From: Vulcanisaeta distributa JCM 11216
GTDB lineage: Archaea > Thermoproteota > Thermoprotei > Thermoproteales > Thermocladiaceae
Length of the DNA stretch: 64,000 nt
Direction: 5' to 3'
NCBI RefSeq assembly: GCF_001315985.1
Contig: NZ_BBBI01000011.1
Coordinates: 1 to 64,000, forward strand
Both the position numbers and the translations under genes were made by a program. Shown here in pieces: positions 9,290 through 18,931 of this stretch. Numbering within the stretch: position 1 is the first letter of the stretch; the number at the start of each line of letters is the position of its first letter. Under the pieces are notes generated by a model that did no database searches, was not told the origin of the DNA, and saw nothing but the letters and a program-made list of their open reading frames with translations.

Positions 9290-9436
9290 CATTACCTACT
9301 CAATCTACTTATTCACACAATTGTTTTTCAAGCATATCCTGCTCTCATTAATAAATTCCAGTTTTTGTTGGGGGGGCCCATGAGATGGGTGTGGTTTATA
9401 AAAGGTTAAGGTTAGGTATTATCGGGGGGGGTTCAT
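9290..9436. other. Intergenic region upstream of the THUMP gene
   Basis: Contains a G7 run at 9370 followed by CCC, and a G8 run at 9424-9431 directly before the start codon of the THUMP gene. A promoter is likely around TTTATAAAAGG (9395-9405), about 37 bases from the start. Confidence 0.4.
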
Positions 9437-9982
9437 GTGGATTTCAACTTAGTGGTGTCCACAGGAAGGAGGTTGGAGGGTCGGTGCGCTGATGAGCTTA
9501 GGTACATAGGTGACCTCGTTGGTATTAGGGTTGCCCAGACATCTTTCACGGGTTTCGATGGGTTAATAACTGGGTATGTGGATGGTGATCCTGTGGATTT
9601 CGTTAAGAGACTTAAGGAGCTCGTTGGTAGTGGTCGTTATGTGCCGCGTTTCGTGCTTAAGGTTGTTCCTATAATGAGGACTGTGAAGACCAATATCGAT
9701 GAAATCAGTAAGGCTGCTGTTGATTTGGCGAGTAGGTACCTAGGCCCCCCCGGCGAGACCTATAAGGTTGAGGTTAGGAAGAGGGGGGGTGTTGACCTTG
9801 ATAGAATGGATGTCATTGATTCAATCGCCTCAAAAATAAGTAATAAGGTTAGGCTTGAGAACCCGGATAAGGTTATTCAGGTGGAAATATTTCCATCAAG
9901 GACTGGGATAAGCGTTATTAGGGAGGATGATATTTTCTCGCTCATGAAGATCAACGTAAATACTCAGCAGGGTAATGAGTAA
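9437..9982 (+). CDS. THUMP-domain RNA-binding protein, Tan1/COG1818-like
   Basis: About 181 residues starting at GTG 9437, VDFNLVVSTGRRLEGRCADEL. Family members bind tRNA through THUMP and in eukaryotes help Kre33 acetylate cytidine in tRNA. The C-terminal half carries the THUMP pattern: KVEVRKRGG, then a helix, then RLENPDKVIQVEIFPSRTGISV. A C7 run at 9751 makes LGPPGETYKV and a G7 at 9783 makes RKRGGVDL; both are likely one residue too long. There is no methylase domain, so it is probably an accessory subunit. The dehydrogenase gene follows. Confidence 0.75.
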   Translation: MDFNLVVSTGRRLEGRCADELRYIGDLVGIRVAQTSFTGFDGLITGYVDGDPVDFVKRLKELVGSGRYVPRFVLKVVPIMRTVKTNIDEISKAAVDLASRYLGPPGETYKVEVRKRGGVDLDRMDVIDSIASKISNKVRLENPDKVIQVEIFPSRTGISVIREDDIFSLMKINVNTQQGNE

Positions 9983-10035
9983 TTCATTGATCAACTAACC
10001 ATAATCCTTTAATTTCCTCACGACACCTCAATTTG

Positions 10036-10884
10036 ATGGAGGTAACAGTCATTGGGACTGGCAGGATGGGTAGCGCATTGGTTAGGAGATTGGCTAAGCA
10101 GGGCTTTGACGTTTATGCCTGGAATAGAACCAGGGATAAGTTGAGGGATTTACCCGCAAAGGCTATTGATGATATTTCACAGGCTAGGGGAGTGACCTTT
10201 ATATTCGTCTCCGACGATGAGGCATTAAATGCCGTTAAAGGCGTTGGTGGCGACGTAATTGTGTTATCAGGTACTTACAGTATTGGCGCCGTTACCGCAT
10301 TCAATATTAGGTTCACGAGTATGGGAAAAGGATTATTGGCGGCGCCTGTTGTGGGTGGTCCCGCCGATGTCGAGAATGGAACAGCGATATACCTGATTGG
10401 TGGTCCTGAAAGTACGTACCAAAGGGTTAAGGAGGTTTTTGATAAGTTAGGTTCCATAATTAGATTACCAACTGCTGAGGCAGCAATGGCGCTCAAGCTT
10501 GCCTACAATTCCTTTCTAATAGGTACCATGGCATTGCTTGGGGGGGAGTACGTAGTACTTGGGAGGACTTATGGCGTCGATGATGATACATTAAGGGCGT
10601 TATTAACCAAGACCGTGTTTAAGGAAGTCAGTGAGAAGTACATGGATAGGATGCTAAGGCCTAAATCGCCGCCATCATTCACGCTAGCCCTGGCCGCTAA
10701 GGACGTGCATTACGCCGTTAAATCGGCGGGTGATGCAAAGACTCCATTAATTGTTTCCTCAGCCGTTAAGTCCCTATACGAGCTACTGGCAGTTTTGGGT
10801 TTTGGTAATGAAGATTACGTTAGGGCTGGCTTATTGGAAATAGGGCCGCAGAATAAGGATGTACACGGCCGAGGAGACACGTAG
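10036..10884 (+). CDS. NAD(P)-dependent dehydrogenase, 3-hydroxyisobutyrate/6-phosphogluconate dehydrogenase superfamily
   Basis: 282 residues. The N-terminus VTVIGTGRMGSALVRRLA is a Rossmann GxGxxG; WNRTRDK follows, whose Arg suggests NADP preference. VVGGPADVENGTAIYLIGGP matches the substrate loop of the family (usually G(S/T)xGGxxxAxxGxL), and LKLAYNSFLIG carries the catalytic Lys (K-x-x-x-N). GLG-type C-terminal helix: GFGNEDYVRAGLL. Such enzymes reduce small 2- or 3-carbon aldehyde acids; substrate is unknown. ATG 10036 is preferred over TTG 10033. The G7 at 10541 gives LLGGEYVVLG, one Gly possibly extra. Confidence 0.8.
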   Translation: MEVTVIGTGRMGSALVRRLAKQGFDVYAWNRTRDKLRDLPAKAIDDISQARGVTFIFVSDDEALNAVKGVGGDVIVLSGTYSIGAVTAFNIRFTSMGKGLLAAPVVGGPADVENGTAIYLIGGPESTYQRVKEVFDKLGSIIRLPTAEAAMALKLAYNSFLIGTMALLGGEYVVLGRTYGVDDDTLRALLTKTVFKEVSEKYMDRMLRPKSPPSFTLALAAKDVHYAVKSAGDAKTPLIVSSAVKSLYELLAVLGFGNEDYVRAGLLEIGPQNKDVHGRGDT

Positions 10885-11042
10885 ATTAGGTTGAAGGGTA
10901 GATCGTTAATTGAGGCTATTGATGGCGTTGAAACGCATGTAATATAGGCAACAGGAGTCAGGTGAGGTTGAGGAAGCAGTCGTAGGAGAACTTGAGTGCA
11001 CTAAGGTGTTTTCAGGAGAGGTTATGAAACGTGGGTCATAGG
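10885..11042. other. Non-coding or decayed sequence
   Basis: No sustained open frame. A short stretch after the dehydrogenase stop reads IRLKGRSLIEAIDGVETHVI before TAG, which looks gene-like and may be part of the same decayed ABC locus that follows. Confidence 0.35.
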
Positions 11043-11175
11043 ACTGAGGTAAAGAATTATAGCGAGGGGGGGTTCATAGCCTACCTTAAGTGCGGTGGGA
11101 CTTTAATCCTAGGCCAGTAACTTCGGCAAAACGACAACGCTGAGGGTAATTGCTGATTGTACTAACGTGGTTTAA
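11043..11175 (+). pseudogene. Relic of an ABC transporter ATPase (Walker A region)
   Basis: One frame reads AYLKCGGTLILG and, after a shift near 11115, another reads SNFGKTTTLRVIADCTNVV before TAA. Joined, this is the start of an ABC ATPase: a beta strand ending LLG, the P-loop GxSxxGKTTTLRxIAG, then the next strand. The rest of the domain is missing; the eL31 promoter begins only 6 bases later. Unlike the other broken genes here, no single-base repair restores a full protein, so I read it as a true remnant. The G7 run at 11066 lies inside it. Confidence 0.4.
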
Positions 11176-11180
11176 GGGAA

Positions 11181-11194
11181 AAATACTTATTAAG
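11181..11194 (+). promoter_or_regulatory. TATA box of the eL31 gene
   Basis: AAATACTTATTAAG is centred 26 bases before ATG 11213, the spacing expected for a leaderless archaeal mRNA. This supports ATG 11213 as the true start. Confidence 0.65.
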
Positions 11195-11212
11195 TGTGCA
11201 GTTTAGCCGTGT

Positions 11213-11530
11213 ATGATGAGCGAGGGCGCCAGGGTTGAGGTTGAGAGGGTTTACGTAATTAACCTGAGGAGGACTAGGGAGGTTTCGAGGACCAAGAGGT
11301 CTCCATATGCTGTTAGGCTGATTAGGAGGTTTGTGGCCAGGCACATGAGGGTTGACCCTGAGAATGTTAAGATTGATAATGGTGTTAATGAGTATATTTG
11401 GTCTGGAAGTATTGAGAAGCCGCCAAGAAGGGTTGAGGTGAGAGTCACTAAGTATAGTGATGGCACTGTTAAGGTTTCATTAAATGTACCGGAGGGTGCT
11501 GAGACCAAGGCTGCTGAGTCAAATAAGTAA
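11213..11530 (+). CDS. rpl31e: Large ribosomal subunit protein eL31
   Basis: 105 residues with the eL31 signature: [33 protein letters not shown], then [20 protein letters not shown] and [18 protein letters not shown]. It sits at the exit of the peptide tunnel. The start is fixed by the TATA box 26 bases upstream. In many archaea rpl31e is next to eIF6 and LX, but here it stands alone between an ABC relic and the membrane AAA gene. The reading frame is intact. Confidence 0.95.
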   Translation: MMSEGARVEVERVYVINLRRTREVSRTKRSPYAVRLIRRFVARHMRVDPENVKIDNGVNEYIWSGSIEKPPRRVEVRVTKYSDGTVKVSLNVPEGAETKAAESNK

Positions 11531-11612
11531 AAAGTAGGGTTTCTTTCTCGATATTCGGCCAATCCTTAGAGTTAACCGATTCTTTTTAAAGAACATCTTT
11601 ATATTCATTAAC

Positions 11613-14263
11613 GTGGTTAGCAATAGGACGTTGCAATTAATGTCTAAGCTGTTTACGGCCATCCTCTACTTGGCAATCTCCCTAATGGCGTTCCTGATAG
11701 ACTTCCCATTTTACCCAGCCCCGGTTGCGCTACTGATTATAGCCGTGACCACGGCGTTGGCCTACTCGGGTCATGTTAAGCTTGGTTTTGCGATAATGAC
11801 TATTCTCTTGATACCGGCACTTCTTTATGCTTATGAATATGCGGCATTGGGTGTTCTGCTTCTGATATTGATCCTCTTTGTTTTGATTAGGGTCTTTGAT
11901 TGGTTGGGCGTTGGCGTTGGTATGCTTGCTTGGGAGTTCTCAGTAATGCCTAACCCACTTTATGTTCTCTCGGTACCGATTATACTGACCTCGCCAAGCC
12001 TTACGATAGGTGTTTCAAGGAGGGTGACGCCGCTTAAGTCCTTAATAACATTCCTAATACTATATATACCAACACTACTGTTGTTAAATGCTAATAATGT
12101 TGTTCCCTGGTTTGGTTATGTAGGCCTGAACCTGTCTCCGCTTCAGACGCTCACTGTTAATTCAATAACGAGTGCTCTAGGTAATATAAATGTGGGACTT
12201 TACGGGCTGTCCCAATCAATTAATAGGGTCTTTACCTGGACCAGTACTTACGTATTACCGGCAATAATGGCATTAACGGCATATACGGCGTACGTAATAT
12301 CAAGTAAATTGAGGTCACATGATAATAAGGTGATTAGGTACCTGGCGCCTGCCATTGGTACGATGACGGCCTATGCCTTAATGACGTACCTATTATTTTA
12401 CATGAATCCATACTTCGGTCTTTACCAAGGCATTGACGTTAATACTCTAATGCAGGGGGCTATTACCCGCACTAATCATTAGTCTCGCCATACTACCATT
12501 AATAATGCATTTTAGGCTCGTTGAGATTAAGTTTGAGCAGGAGGAGAAGCAGTCGATGATCGCCCTCGAGCGTGGTTACCAATTAATCCTTAACAAGGAC
12601 GAACTAAGGTCACTTGCCAGTGAGTGGGATAACGTGGTTGGGCTCGACGACATTAAGAATGAGATAGAGACCTCGGTCATAACGCCACTCAGGGATGTTA
12701 AGCTATCCCAGAAGTACGGCTTGATGCCAATACATGGAGTACTCCTCTTTGGTCCTCCCGGCGTCGGTAAGACGATGCTCGCCAGGGCGATAGCGGGCAG
12801 GTTAGGTTGGACGACGATAATAATGAACCTCGGAGAATTGCTCAGTAAGTACTACGGTGAGAGCGAGAATAGGCTTGCAGAACTTTTCAGGGTGGCTAAG
12901 AATTACGCACCGACGGTGATAATAATCGATGAGTTTGACGCCATTGGCAAGGCCAGGACCAAGTATGTAAGTGATGATGTTACACCAAGACTATTAAATA
13001 TTTTACTTAGTGAGATGGATGGGATAACCAAGAGTAATGAGAATATCCTGGTAATCGGAACAACAAACCAGCCAGACCTCCTAGACCCTGCGCTTCTTAG
13101 GCCTGGTAGGTTCGATAAGGTCATATATGTGCCACCACCGAATGAGGAAACCAGAGCTAAAATGCTTGAGGCAATGCTGAGGGGCAAACCCATCCAGGAT
13201 CAATTGACTATGCGAAGCTTGCGAAGATGACTGATAGGTTTACGGGTGCGGATATAATGAATGTGGTTAGGACGGCCGTGCTTGAGTCATTGAAGGATGG
13301 TAAGCCAATAACCCAGGGAAAGCTCGAGGAGATAATCAATAGGTACAAGCCGAGCCTCACGTATGACCTGCTTGAGAAGTACGAGGCCTTCAGGCTTCAG
13401 TACAGTAGATTGAGGACTTATGGAAAGGCCCAGGTCGGTATCCCGGAGGTTACTTGGAATGATATTGGTGATCTTGATGTGGTTAAGGAGGTCATTAATA
13501 AGTATGTAATAACCACGATGCAGAGGAGAGATATACTTGAGAAGCTCGGTATAGAGCCGATACACGGAATCCTACTCTTTGGTCCTCCCGGCGTCGGTAA
13601 GACCCTCGTTGCTAAGGCGACGGCTAATATGCTCAAGGCAAACTTCGTAGAGCTCAATGGCGCCGAATTGGCTAGGGTTGGGCCTGAGAGGGCTGCCGCA
13701 GTTGTTAGGGACGTGTTTAACATGGCCCGTGACAACGCCCCCCCAGCCGTAATATTCATTGATGAAATAGACTCAGTAGCGCCGCCTAGGGATTCACCAA
13801 TAGGTGGTGTTTGGTCTAATGTGGTTTCCCAATTATTGACAGAGATGGATGGGTTGAGAGGATTAAATGGGGGGGTCATCGTTATTGCGGCTACGAATAG
13901 GCCTTGGTTCATTGACCCTGCGCTTCTTAGGCCTGGTAGGTTCGATAAGGTCATCTACATACCACCGCCCAATAGGGATGCTAGGCGTGAGATTATTAGG
14001 ATACACATTAGGAATGCGGAGGTTGAGGAGGGGTGATTGATTGGGTTGCCGAGGTCACTGAAGGTTACAGTGGTGCGGACTTGGCTGCGTTGGTTAGGGA
14101 GGCTAAGATGAGGGCCTTGGATAGGGTTTTAAGTGGTGATGAGAGGATTAAGATTACGAGGGAGGATTTCGAGTATGCGCTTGGTAAGGTTCATCCATCA
14201 TTAAGTAAGGAGGTACTTAGTCAGTATGAGGATTTTATTAAGAGGGTTAACTTGATGGTTTAG
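11613..14263 (+). CDS. Membrane-anchored double-AAA ATPase, Cdc48/VAT-like (frameshifted)
   Basis: Residues 1-290 form a polytopic membrane domain with about eight hydrophobic segments. It runs, after one repair at the G5 run 12455 (four G gives MQGLLPALIISLAILPLI), straight into a basic stretch and two AAA domains. D1: GVLLFGPPGVGKT, IIIDEFDAIG, GTTNQPDLLDPALLRPGRFD. D2: GILLFGPPGVGKT, VIFIDEIDSVAP, AATNRPWFIDPALLRPGRFD. Other lesions: one A lost at 13202 (IQDQIDYAKLAKMTDRFTGAD) and one base lost at 14030. C7 and G7 runs add P and G in DNAPPAVIF and LNGGVIV. The usual Cdc48 N-domain is replaced by the membrane part. Start GTG 11613 is 26 bases after TTTTTAAAG. Likely unfolds membrane proteins; inferred. 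Confidence 0.75.
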
Positions 14264-14338
14264 TACGGTATTTCTTGGATATTAATTAACAAATTACTAT
14301 AGGCTTAGTAATTTAAAGGGTGTTTCTCACATTTCGTT

Positions 14339-15172
14339 ATGAGTCAAAAACCTGAGGCATTGAAGAACGTAATTGAGGAAGTTACGAAATTGGTAAAGGA
14401 GGGATATTCCCTAACGAGTATCGTGAAGGAGGTTACTGAGGCGATTAATAAGGATGTTGGCTTGAGCAAGGTGATATTCAATGAGATAAAGGAGTCCATG
14501 GTTAAGATAAGCCCTGGCAATGTGCCGGTCGGCCTATTCACGCAATGCGCGTTAATACCGAGTTACTATCTGACTGGTAAGACGCCAAGTATTGATTGGG
14601 GGGGTGACGTGACAATGCATTTGTTGGGTAAGATGATACATAGCCTGGCAATTGCCGAGATAAGGAATAGGCTTGGTAATAGGTGTGTTGAGGGTGTCGA
14701 GGTCATGTACACGTATAACGCATGGACAATGAGGGGTAAGCCAGACCTCGACTGTGGTAATTACTACCTGGAGTTCAAGACCATAATGGGTAGGGTTACG
14801 AAGGCCAGGTTATTCCATGACATGATACAGGCAGGTTTCTACTCAGCTGCGGGTAATAAGAATACGTATGTTCTTTACCTGGTGCTTAATGACAGTGTGC
14901 TACGAAATATAGTACCCATTGAAGTGATACCTGAGGTTGGTTACCCGGTCATCTACGCCTTTAAGCTTTGGGTTAAGGCAGTGGAGGGAGGTGATATTGG
15001 CGCACTTGTCGCTAAGACAACATCATGCAAGGTGTGTAGGTTTAGGAATATTTGTATAATGAGGACTAAGAACCCGCACGAGGTCCTACTTCCGGGTAAG
15101 GAATTACTTGATAATTACCTAGATTATGTGAAGCATGAGGTATCGAAGGCCGGAGTTAAGGTGATTGGTTGA
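14339..15172 (+). CDS. Cas4-like Fe-S PD-(D/E)XK nuclease
   Basis: 277 residues. RecB-family nuclease features are complete: an early His in MHLLGKMIHSLAIAEIR, then RGKPDLDC...YYLEFKT (D...ExK), and a four-Cys iron-sulfur set made of one N-terminal Cys (LFTQCALIPSYYL) and C-terminal SCKVCRFRNIC (C-x2-C-x5-C), as in Cas4 and AddB. There is no cas1, cas2 or array nearby, so it is a solo Cas4-like nuclease, perhaps for DNA repair. W-G-G at the G7 run 14597 is probably one Gly too long. The stop overlaps the next start (ATGA), so the two are co-translated. An N-terminal 60-residue helical part precedes the core. Confidence 0.75.
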   Translation: MSQKPEALKNVIEEVTKLVKEGYSLTSIVKEVTEAINKDVGLSKVIFNEIKESMVKISPGNVPVGLFTQCALIPSYYLTGKTPSIDWGGDVTMHLLGKMIHSLAIAEIRNRLGNRCVEGVEVMYTYNAWTMRGKPDLDCGNYYLEFKTIMGRVTKARLFHDMIQAGFYSAAGNKNTYVLYLVLNDSVLRNIVPIEVIPEVGYPVIYAFKLWVKAVEGGDIGALVAKTTSCKVCRFRNICIMRTKNPHEVLLPGKELLDNYLDYVKHEVSKAGVKVIG

Positions 15173-16100
15173 TGAGTCTTGAAGAAATAACTGACCTAGC
15201 GAATTACCTATTGAATAGGTTGCAGCTTAGGGACACGCATTTTGTAACCTCGATTTCTAAATGCTCATTACTATCCCTCAGAAGAGATGTTAGTATAATG
15301 GATGAGGCTTACAGTGAGTACTTGCCAAGGATCCTGACAGTATGTGCTACAGAGAAGCACGTGATTAGGGTTGAGGATTTAATGCTTGAGCTACCGAGGC
15401 TTTTAAGGTGTGGTGATTCATTAATATTACCGAAGCTTATGCTCCTTAAGGACAATGTTAAGTCCCACATAGTCGAGGCATTACTTGTGGCTGCCCTACT
15501 CAATACTGAGATTCAGCTTCATTACTTATCTAGGAACATCAATGGCGATATTGAGGAGGGTCTATCAATACCAATAAAGCCCGAGTGGGGGGGTAAGGAA
15601 CTACTTGATGCTGTTATTAAGTCCCTGAGGAATAAGGAGGTTGAGGTTAAGACAATAAGCTGCGGTACATGCCCATTAAAGGATGTATGCCCATTCAGTA
15701 AGTTGGGTGATAAGGTCGTAATACCTGGTGAAACCATGAAGATAGTTGAGGATCTATATAGTAAGTTGGTTGTGGAGGTTACGAACGCGCAGGAAGAACG
15801 TAATACAGAGGCTTTAATACCGCCAAGTTCACTGGATAGGGAGAGCGTCCGGGATTACCTTAAGCGGGTCACTGAGTGGGCTCGTTCTCATGGCAGGACT
15901 TGGGTTAGTGTTGCGGTGGTAGGTGCCCTATATGTGGTAGGGAGGGTACGCTGGTGATTAGGGTTACAGGTGGTGGAGAGAGGGTTCTTTATAGGCATGG
16001 TTCATCAACATGCACTATTGGTACGATAGATGAGTCGATCGATAAGATAAGAATTGACAGGTTTCTAGAGATTGAGAATAACGAGGCGAGAGGTAAGTGA
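15169..16100 (+). CDS. Degenerate Cas4-like partner protein with four-Cys cluster (frameshifted)
   Basis: It starts in the stop of the nuclease gene. The layout copies its neighbour: one early Cys (SISKCSLLSLRR) and a late SCGTCPLKDVCPF (C-x2-C-x5-C), but the D...ExK nuclease residues are not recognisable (the equivalent strand reads EIQLHYLSRN). After the cluster it has a longer tail. The frame breaks near 15945 and resumes as TLVIRVTGGGERVLYRHGSS to TGA 16100, giving about 310 residues. I infer a structural, Fe-S-bearing pseudonuclease that pairs with the active enzyme. No named family recognised. Confidence 0.55.
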
Positions 16101-16153
16101 CCAGAGGCTACGTGCATTAATTGTTATAAGTAGGCTTTTAAGTACCTGGGTTA

Positions 16154-16618
16154 ATGACGTTAAAAATCGGTATTGTCGATACCACATTTGCCAGGGTTGA
16201 CATGGCTAGGTATGCCATTGAGGAGTTAAGGAATAATGAGCCTTCCGTAATGATAGAGAGAATAACAGTGCCCGGCTTCAAGAACACTCCCTGGGCAGCT
16301 AAGCAATTGATAAACAAGGGTGTTGATGCCGTTATGGTATTTGGCTGGATTGGGCCAAGCCTAACGGATAAGATAACCTATGCCGTGGCCTCCATGGGCC
16401 TCATAATGCTTCAAATCGAGTATGATAGGCCAATAATAGACGTGACGGTTCACGAGGATGAAGCGCACGATGAGAAGGAACTATTTGACATTGCGGTTGA
16501 CAGGTCCAGGAAGCACGCAAGGGGGGGCCTCATACTTATGCTTAAGGGCGAGTTAACGAGGTGGGCCGGCATGGGGCTTAGACAGGGTCGACCGGATGCT
16601 GGACCAATTATTAAGTAA
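16154..16618 (+). CDS. ribC: Riboflavin synthase, archaeal type
   Basis: Dismutates two 6,7-dimethyl-8-ribityllumazine to riboflavin; the archaeal enzyme is homologous to lumazine synthase, not to bacterial RibE. The chain opens KIGIVDTTFARVDMARYAIEEL and closes MGLRQGRPDAGPIIK, both family hallmarks; VHEDEAHDEKELF lies between. 154 residues is the normal length. It is intact, with one G7 run at 16508 encoding RGG before LILML. It probably has its own promoter in the spacer after 16100. Confidence 0.92.
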   Translation: MTLKIGIVDTTFARVDMARYAIEELRNNEPSVMIERITVPGFKNTPWAAKQLINKGVDAVMVFGWIGPSLTDKITYAVASMGLIMLQIEYDRPIIDVTVHEDEAHDEKELFDIAVDRSRKHARGGLILMLKGELTRWAGMGLRQGRPDAGPIIK

Positions 16619-16651
16619 AACTTTATTTAATACTATGTAGGTGTCCTCGTT

Positions 16652-17199
16652 GTGAGCTCATCGATTGACTTAATAAGGAAGATCTTTAATGAATTAACGA
16701 GCGATAACCTACTAATTAGCACCAAGGATAGGCAAAACCCGCTGGTTTCCGAGTACATCATTAGGTATGGCGATAAATGCCCCCCCAATATTGATAATAT
16801 TGATGAGGATATAAGCATGGATAGGGAGTTGGCTTGGTACCAGGTATTGACTGTGGGGTTGGTATGAAACTAAGTATAAATAGGGTTAGCTTGAGCCTAG
16901 GCCGCGTTGATAATTCCATAAGGATCACATTAAGGCTTATGAATGGTGATAGGCTGAAATCGTCGGAGGAGTTTATAATAACATGTGGAGAAGTCAGGGA
17001 TTCTATTTATGGTAAGTCCGTCATAGATCTATTCATTAATTTGGACATTGTTTCAAGGTTCTTGAATACTGTAAAGGAGAGAAGAAAGTTAAGTGATAGC
17101 TTTATTGATGAATTATTGAGATTTCTAAGTAATGCTAAGTCTAGGGTTGAGCAAGATGTTAGGAGACTGGTCAGTGCTTATCAATGGTTTGAGGAGTGA
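16652..17199 (+). CDS. Conserved hypothetical protein upstream of GH57 (frameshifted)
   Basis: Two frames join near 16830; the N-terminal part ends ...DISMDREL and the second begins PGIDCGVGMKLSINRVSLSLG. Repaired length is about 182 residues. The C-terminal 60 residues look helical and charged (TVKERRKLSDSFIDELLRFL). There is no signal peptide or membrane segment. It ends 6 bases before the GH57 gene, so it may be a partner in alpha-glucan metabolism. I do not recognise a family. A C7 run at 16780 gives KCPPNIDN. Confidence 0.5.
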
Positions 17200-17205
17200 C
17201 GTGTT

Positions 17206-18421
17206 ATGGTTAGGAAATTAATACTGTTCCTAGAGATGCATCAACCAAGGAGGTTAAAATACGGCGTACTTAATAAACTATGTGATTTGAGGAGTGATGA
17301 AATTAATGAAGTAGGTATAAGTTCGATAATATTTAATGACGAAGTGAATAAGGAAATACTGAATAGGGTTGCCGATAGGTCCTATGTACCAACTCGAGTT
17401 AATGAGGGATTTGGGTAATGAGGGCTTTAGGACCGCAATTTCGATTTCCGGTTCATTAATTGAACAATTATTAATGTGGCGACCAGATGTTATTGACCTG
17501 CTGAAGGAATTAATAAGGAGGGGTATTATTGAGTTGGTTGCTGAGCCTTATCATCATTCCTTGGCATCAATAATTAGTAGAGATTTATTTCTTGAGGAGC
17601 TGAGAGATCACGTTGAAATCAATAAATCACTATTCGGTCAAGTGCCTATTACCTACGAGAACACAGAATTCCTCTATAGAAATGATTGGGGCGCATTGAT
17701 GGAAAAGGCTGGCGCGGCTATCGTGCTTACGGAGGGGGTTGATTGGGTGCTTGGTTGGAGAAGCCCAACGTATTTATACGGCGCGCCTAATTTAAGGATA
17801 AAGCTATTATTGAGACATTACAGGTTATCTGATGATATTGGTTTTAGATTCAGTAATAGATCCTGGGATCAATGGCCATTAACTGCTGATAAGTACATGG
17901 CATGGATTAGGGCAACCCCCCCAGGGGATTTCGTGCTAATTGGCCTAGACTTTGAGACATTTGGTGAACACCATTGGCGTGAAAGTGGTATTTTCGAGTT
18001 CTTGGCCTGGCTTCCAAAGGAGGCACGTAGGGCTGATGTTACTTTCATACAACCATCATCATTAGTCAATGAGGAACCCATTGATTATTTAGACATCCCA
18101 TCAACGATATCTTGGGCTGATGTTGAGAAGGATGATAGTGCATGGCAGGGAAATGAACTACAGAGGATAGCGCTTGAGCACGTGGTCTCCATAGGCAATC
18201 TAATGAGGTCATACGGTCTTGAAAAAACCTGGAGATACTTGTTAATGAGTGATCATTATTACTACATGTCGATGAAGTACGGACCAAGTGGTGAGGTTCA
18301 CAATTACTTTAATCCCTTTAATTCTGCATTTACTGCTTTTAAGGCCATCGAGGATGTGGTTGTGGGAATTACATGTGCGCTAGCTAATGCAAGAAAGGAT
18401 AGGTTTTATGGGATTAAGTGA
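17206..18421 (+). CDS. Glycoside hydrolase family 57 protein, alpha-amylase-like (frameshifted)
   Basis: About 405 residues. GH57 marks: the opening LILFLEMHQPRRL (HQP), the E-P-Y-H-H block (LVAEPYHHSLAS), and GLDFETFGEHHW, which contains the catalytic acid region of GH57 amylases. YENTEFLYRNDWG and LTEGVDWVLGWR follow family order. The frame breaks near 17375 between VADRSYVP and MYQLELMRDLGNEGF. A C7 at 17925 gives ATPPGDF. No signal peptide, so it is cytoplasmic, acting on glycogen or maltodextrin. A partner hypothetical gene precedes it. Confidence 0.85.
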
Positions 18422-18436
18422 GTTCGGTATAATACT

Positions 18437-18931
18437 ATGGTAAATAAGGTGCTGGTTACCGTTAGGGCATCCTTTGAGTACGGCATAAGGCAGGACATTA
18501 GGGATTACCTATTTTTCTTTGATAGGAATGTGAATGTTAGGGCTACGGAGTTCCGAGGTGTCTTAATTATAGAGGTTAGTAAGGATCCTAAGCATGTGGC
18601 GCAGCTCCTCATTAACGCGCCAATACCCGAGAATATATTGACTTCGATAGTGCCGATTATTTATGAGGGTAACTATAGTACTATTAATGACTTGGTAAGT
18701 AGTGTTCGTGATCACGTAAGTGGTGATTGTAGGGCTTATATTGTTAAGTGTAGGTTACGTGGCTCCTCGATAGGCAACGATAATTGTGAGAATGCAGTGA
18801 TCGGTCTATTAAGGGTTCTTGGGTTCCGCGCTATGTATAGGGGGGGCGCTTCTGATTGTGCAGTTGTTATTGAGGGTTTGGGTAATTGGTTTGGTATTTA
18901 TGTTGGGCCTAGGTCATTTGTGAGGGTTTAG
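18437..18931 (+). CDS. THUMP-like RNA-binding protein
   Basis: 164 residues, start ATG 18437. The N-terminal half resembles the ferredoxin-like domain that precedes THUMP (VLVTVRASFEYGIRQDIRDYL), and the C-terminal half has an alpha/beta pattern ending in CAVVIEGLGNWFGIYVGP, like the last strands of THUMP. Identity is weak, so the family is a tentative call. It would be the second of three THUMP-type genes in the window (others at 9437 and 23510). A G7 run at 18840 encodes RGGAS. Start is 15 bases after the GH57 stop. Confidence 0.45.
   Translation: MVNKVLVTVRASFEYGIRQDIRDYLFFFDRNVNVRATEFRGVLIIEVSKDPKHVAQLLINAPIPENILTSIVPIIYEGNYSTINDLVSSVRDHVSGDCRAYIVKCRLRGSSIGNDNCENAVIGLLRVLGFRAMYRGGASDCAVVIEGLGNWFGIYVGPRSFVRV

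Noticed and set aside
9360-9432. G-quadruplex or regulatory element made of the G7/G8 runs
   Set aside because: The runs are single and scattered, mostly in codons, without the four-fold clustering a quadruplex needs; run-length artefact is simpler.
14339-16100. CRISPR adaptation module around the Cas4-like gene
   Set aside because: No cas1, cas2 or repeat-spacer array is present anywhere in the window.
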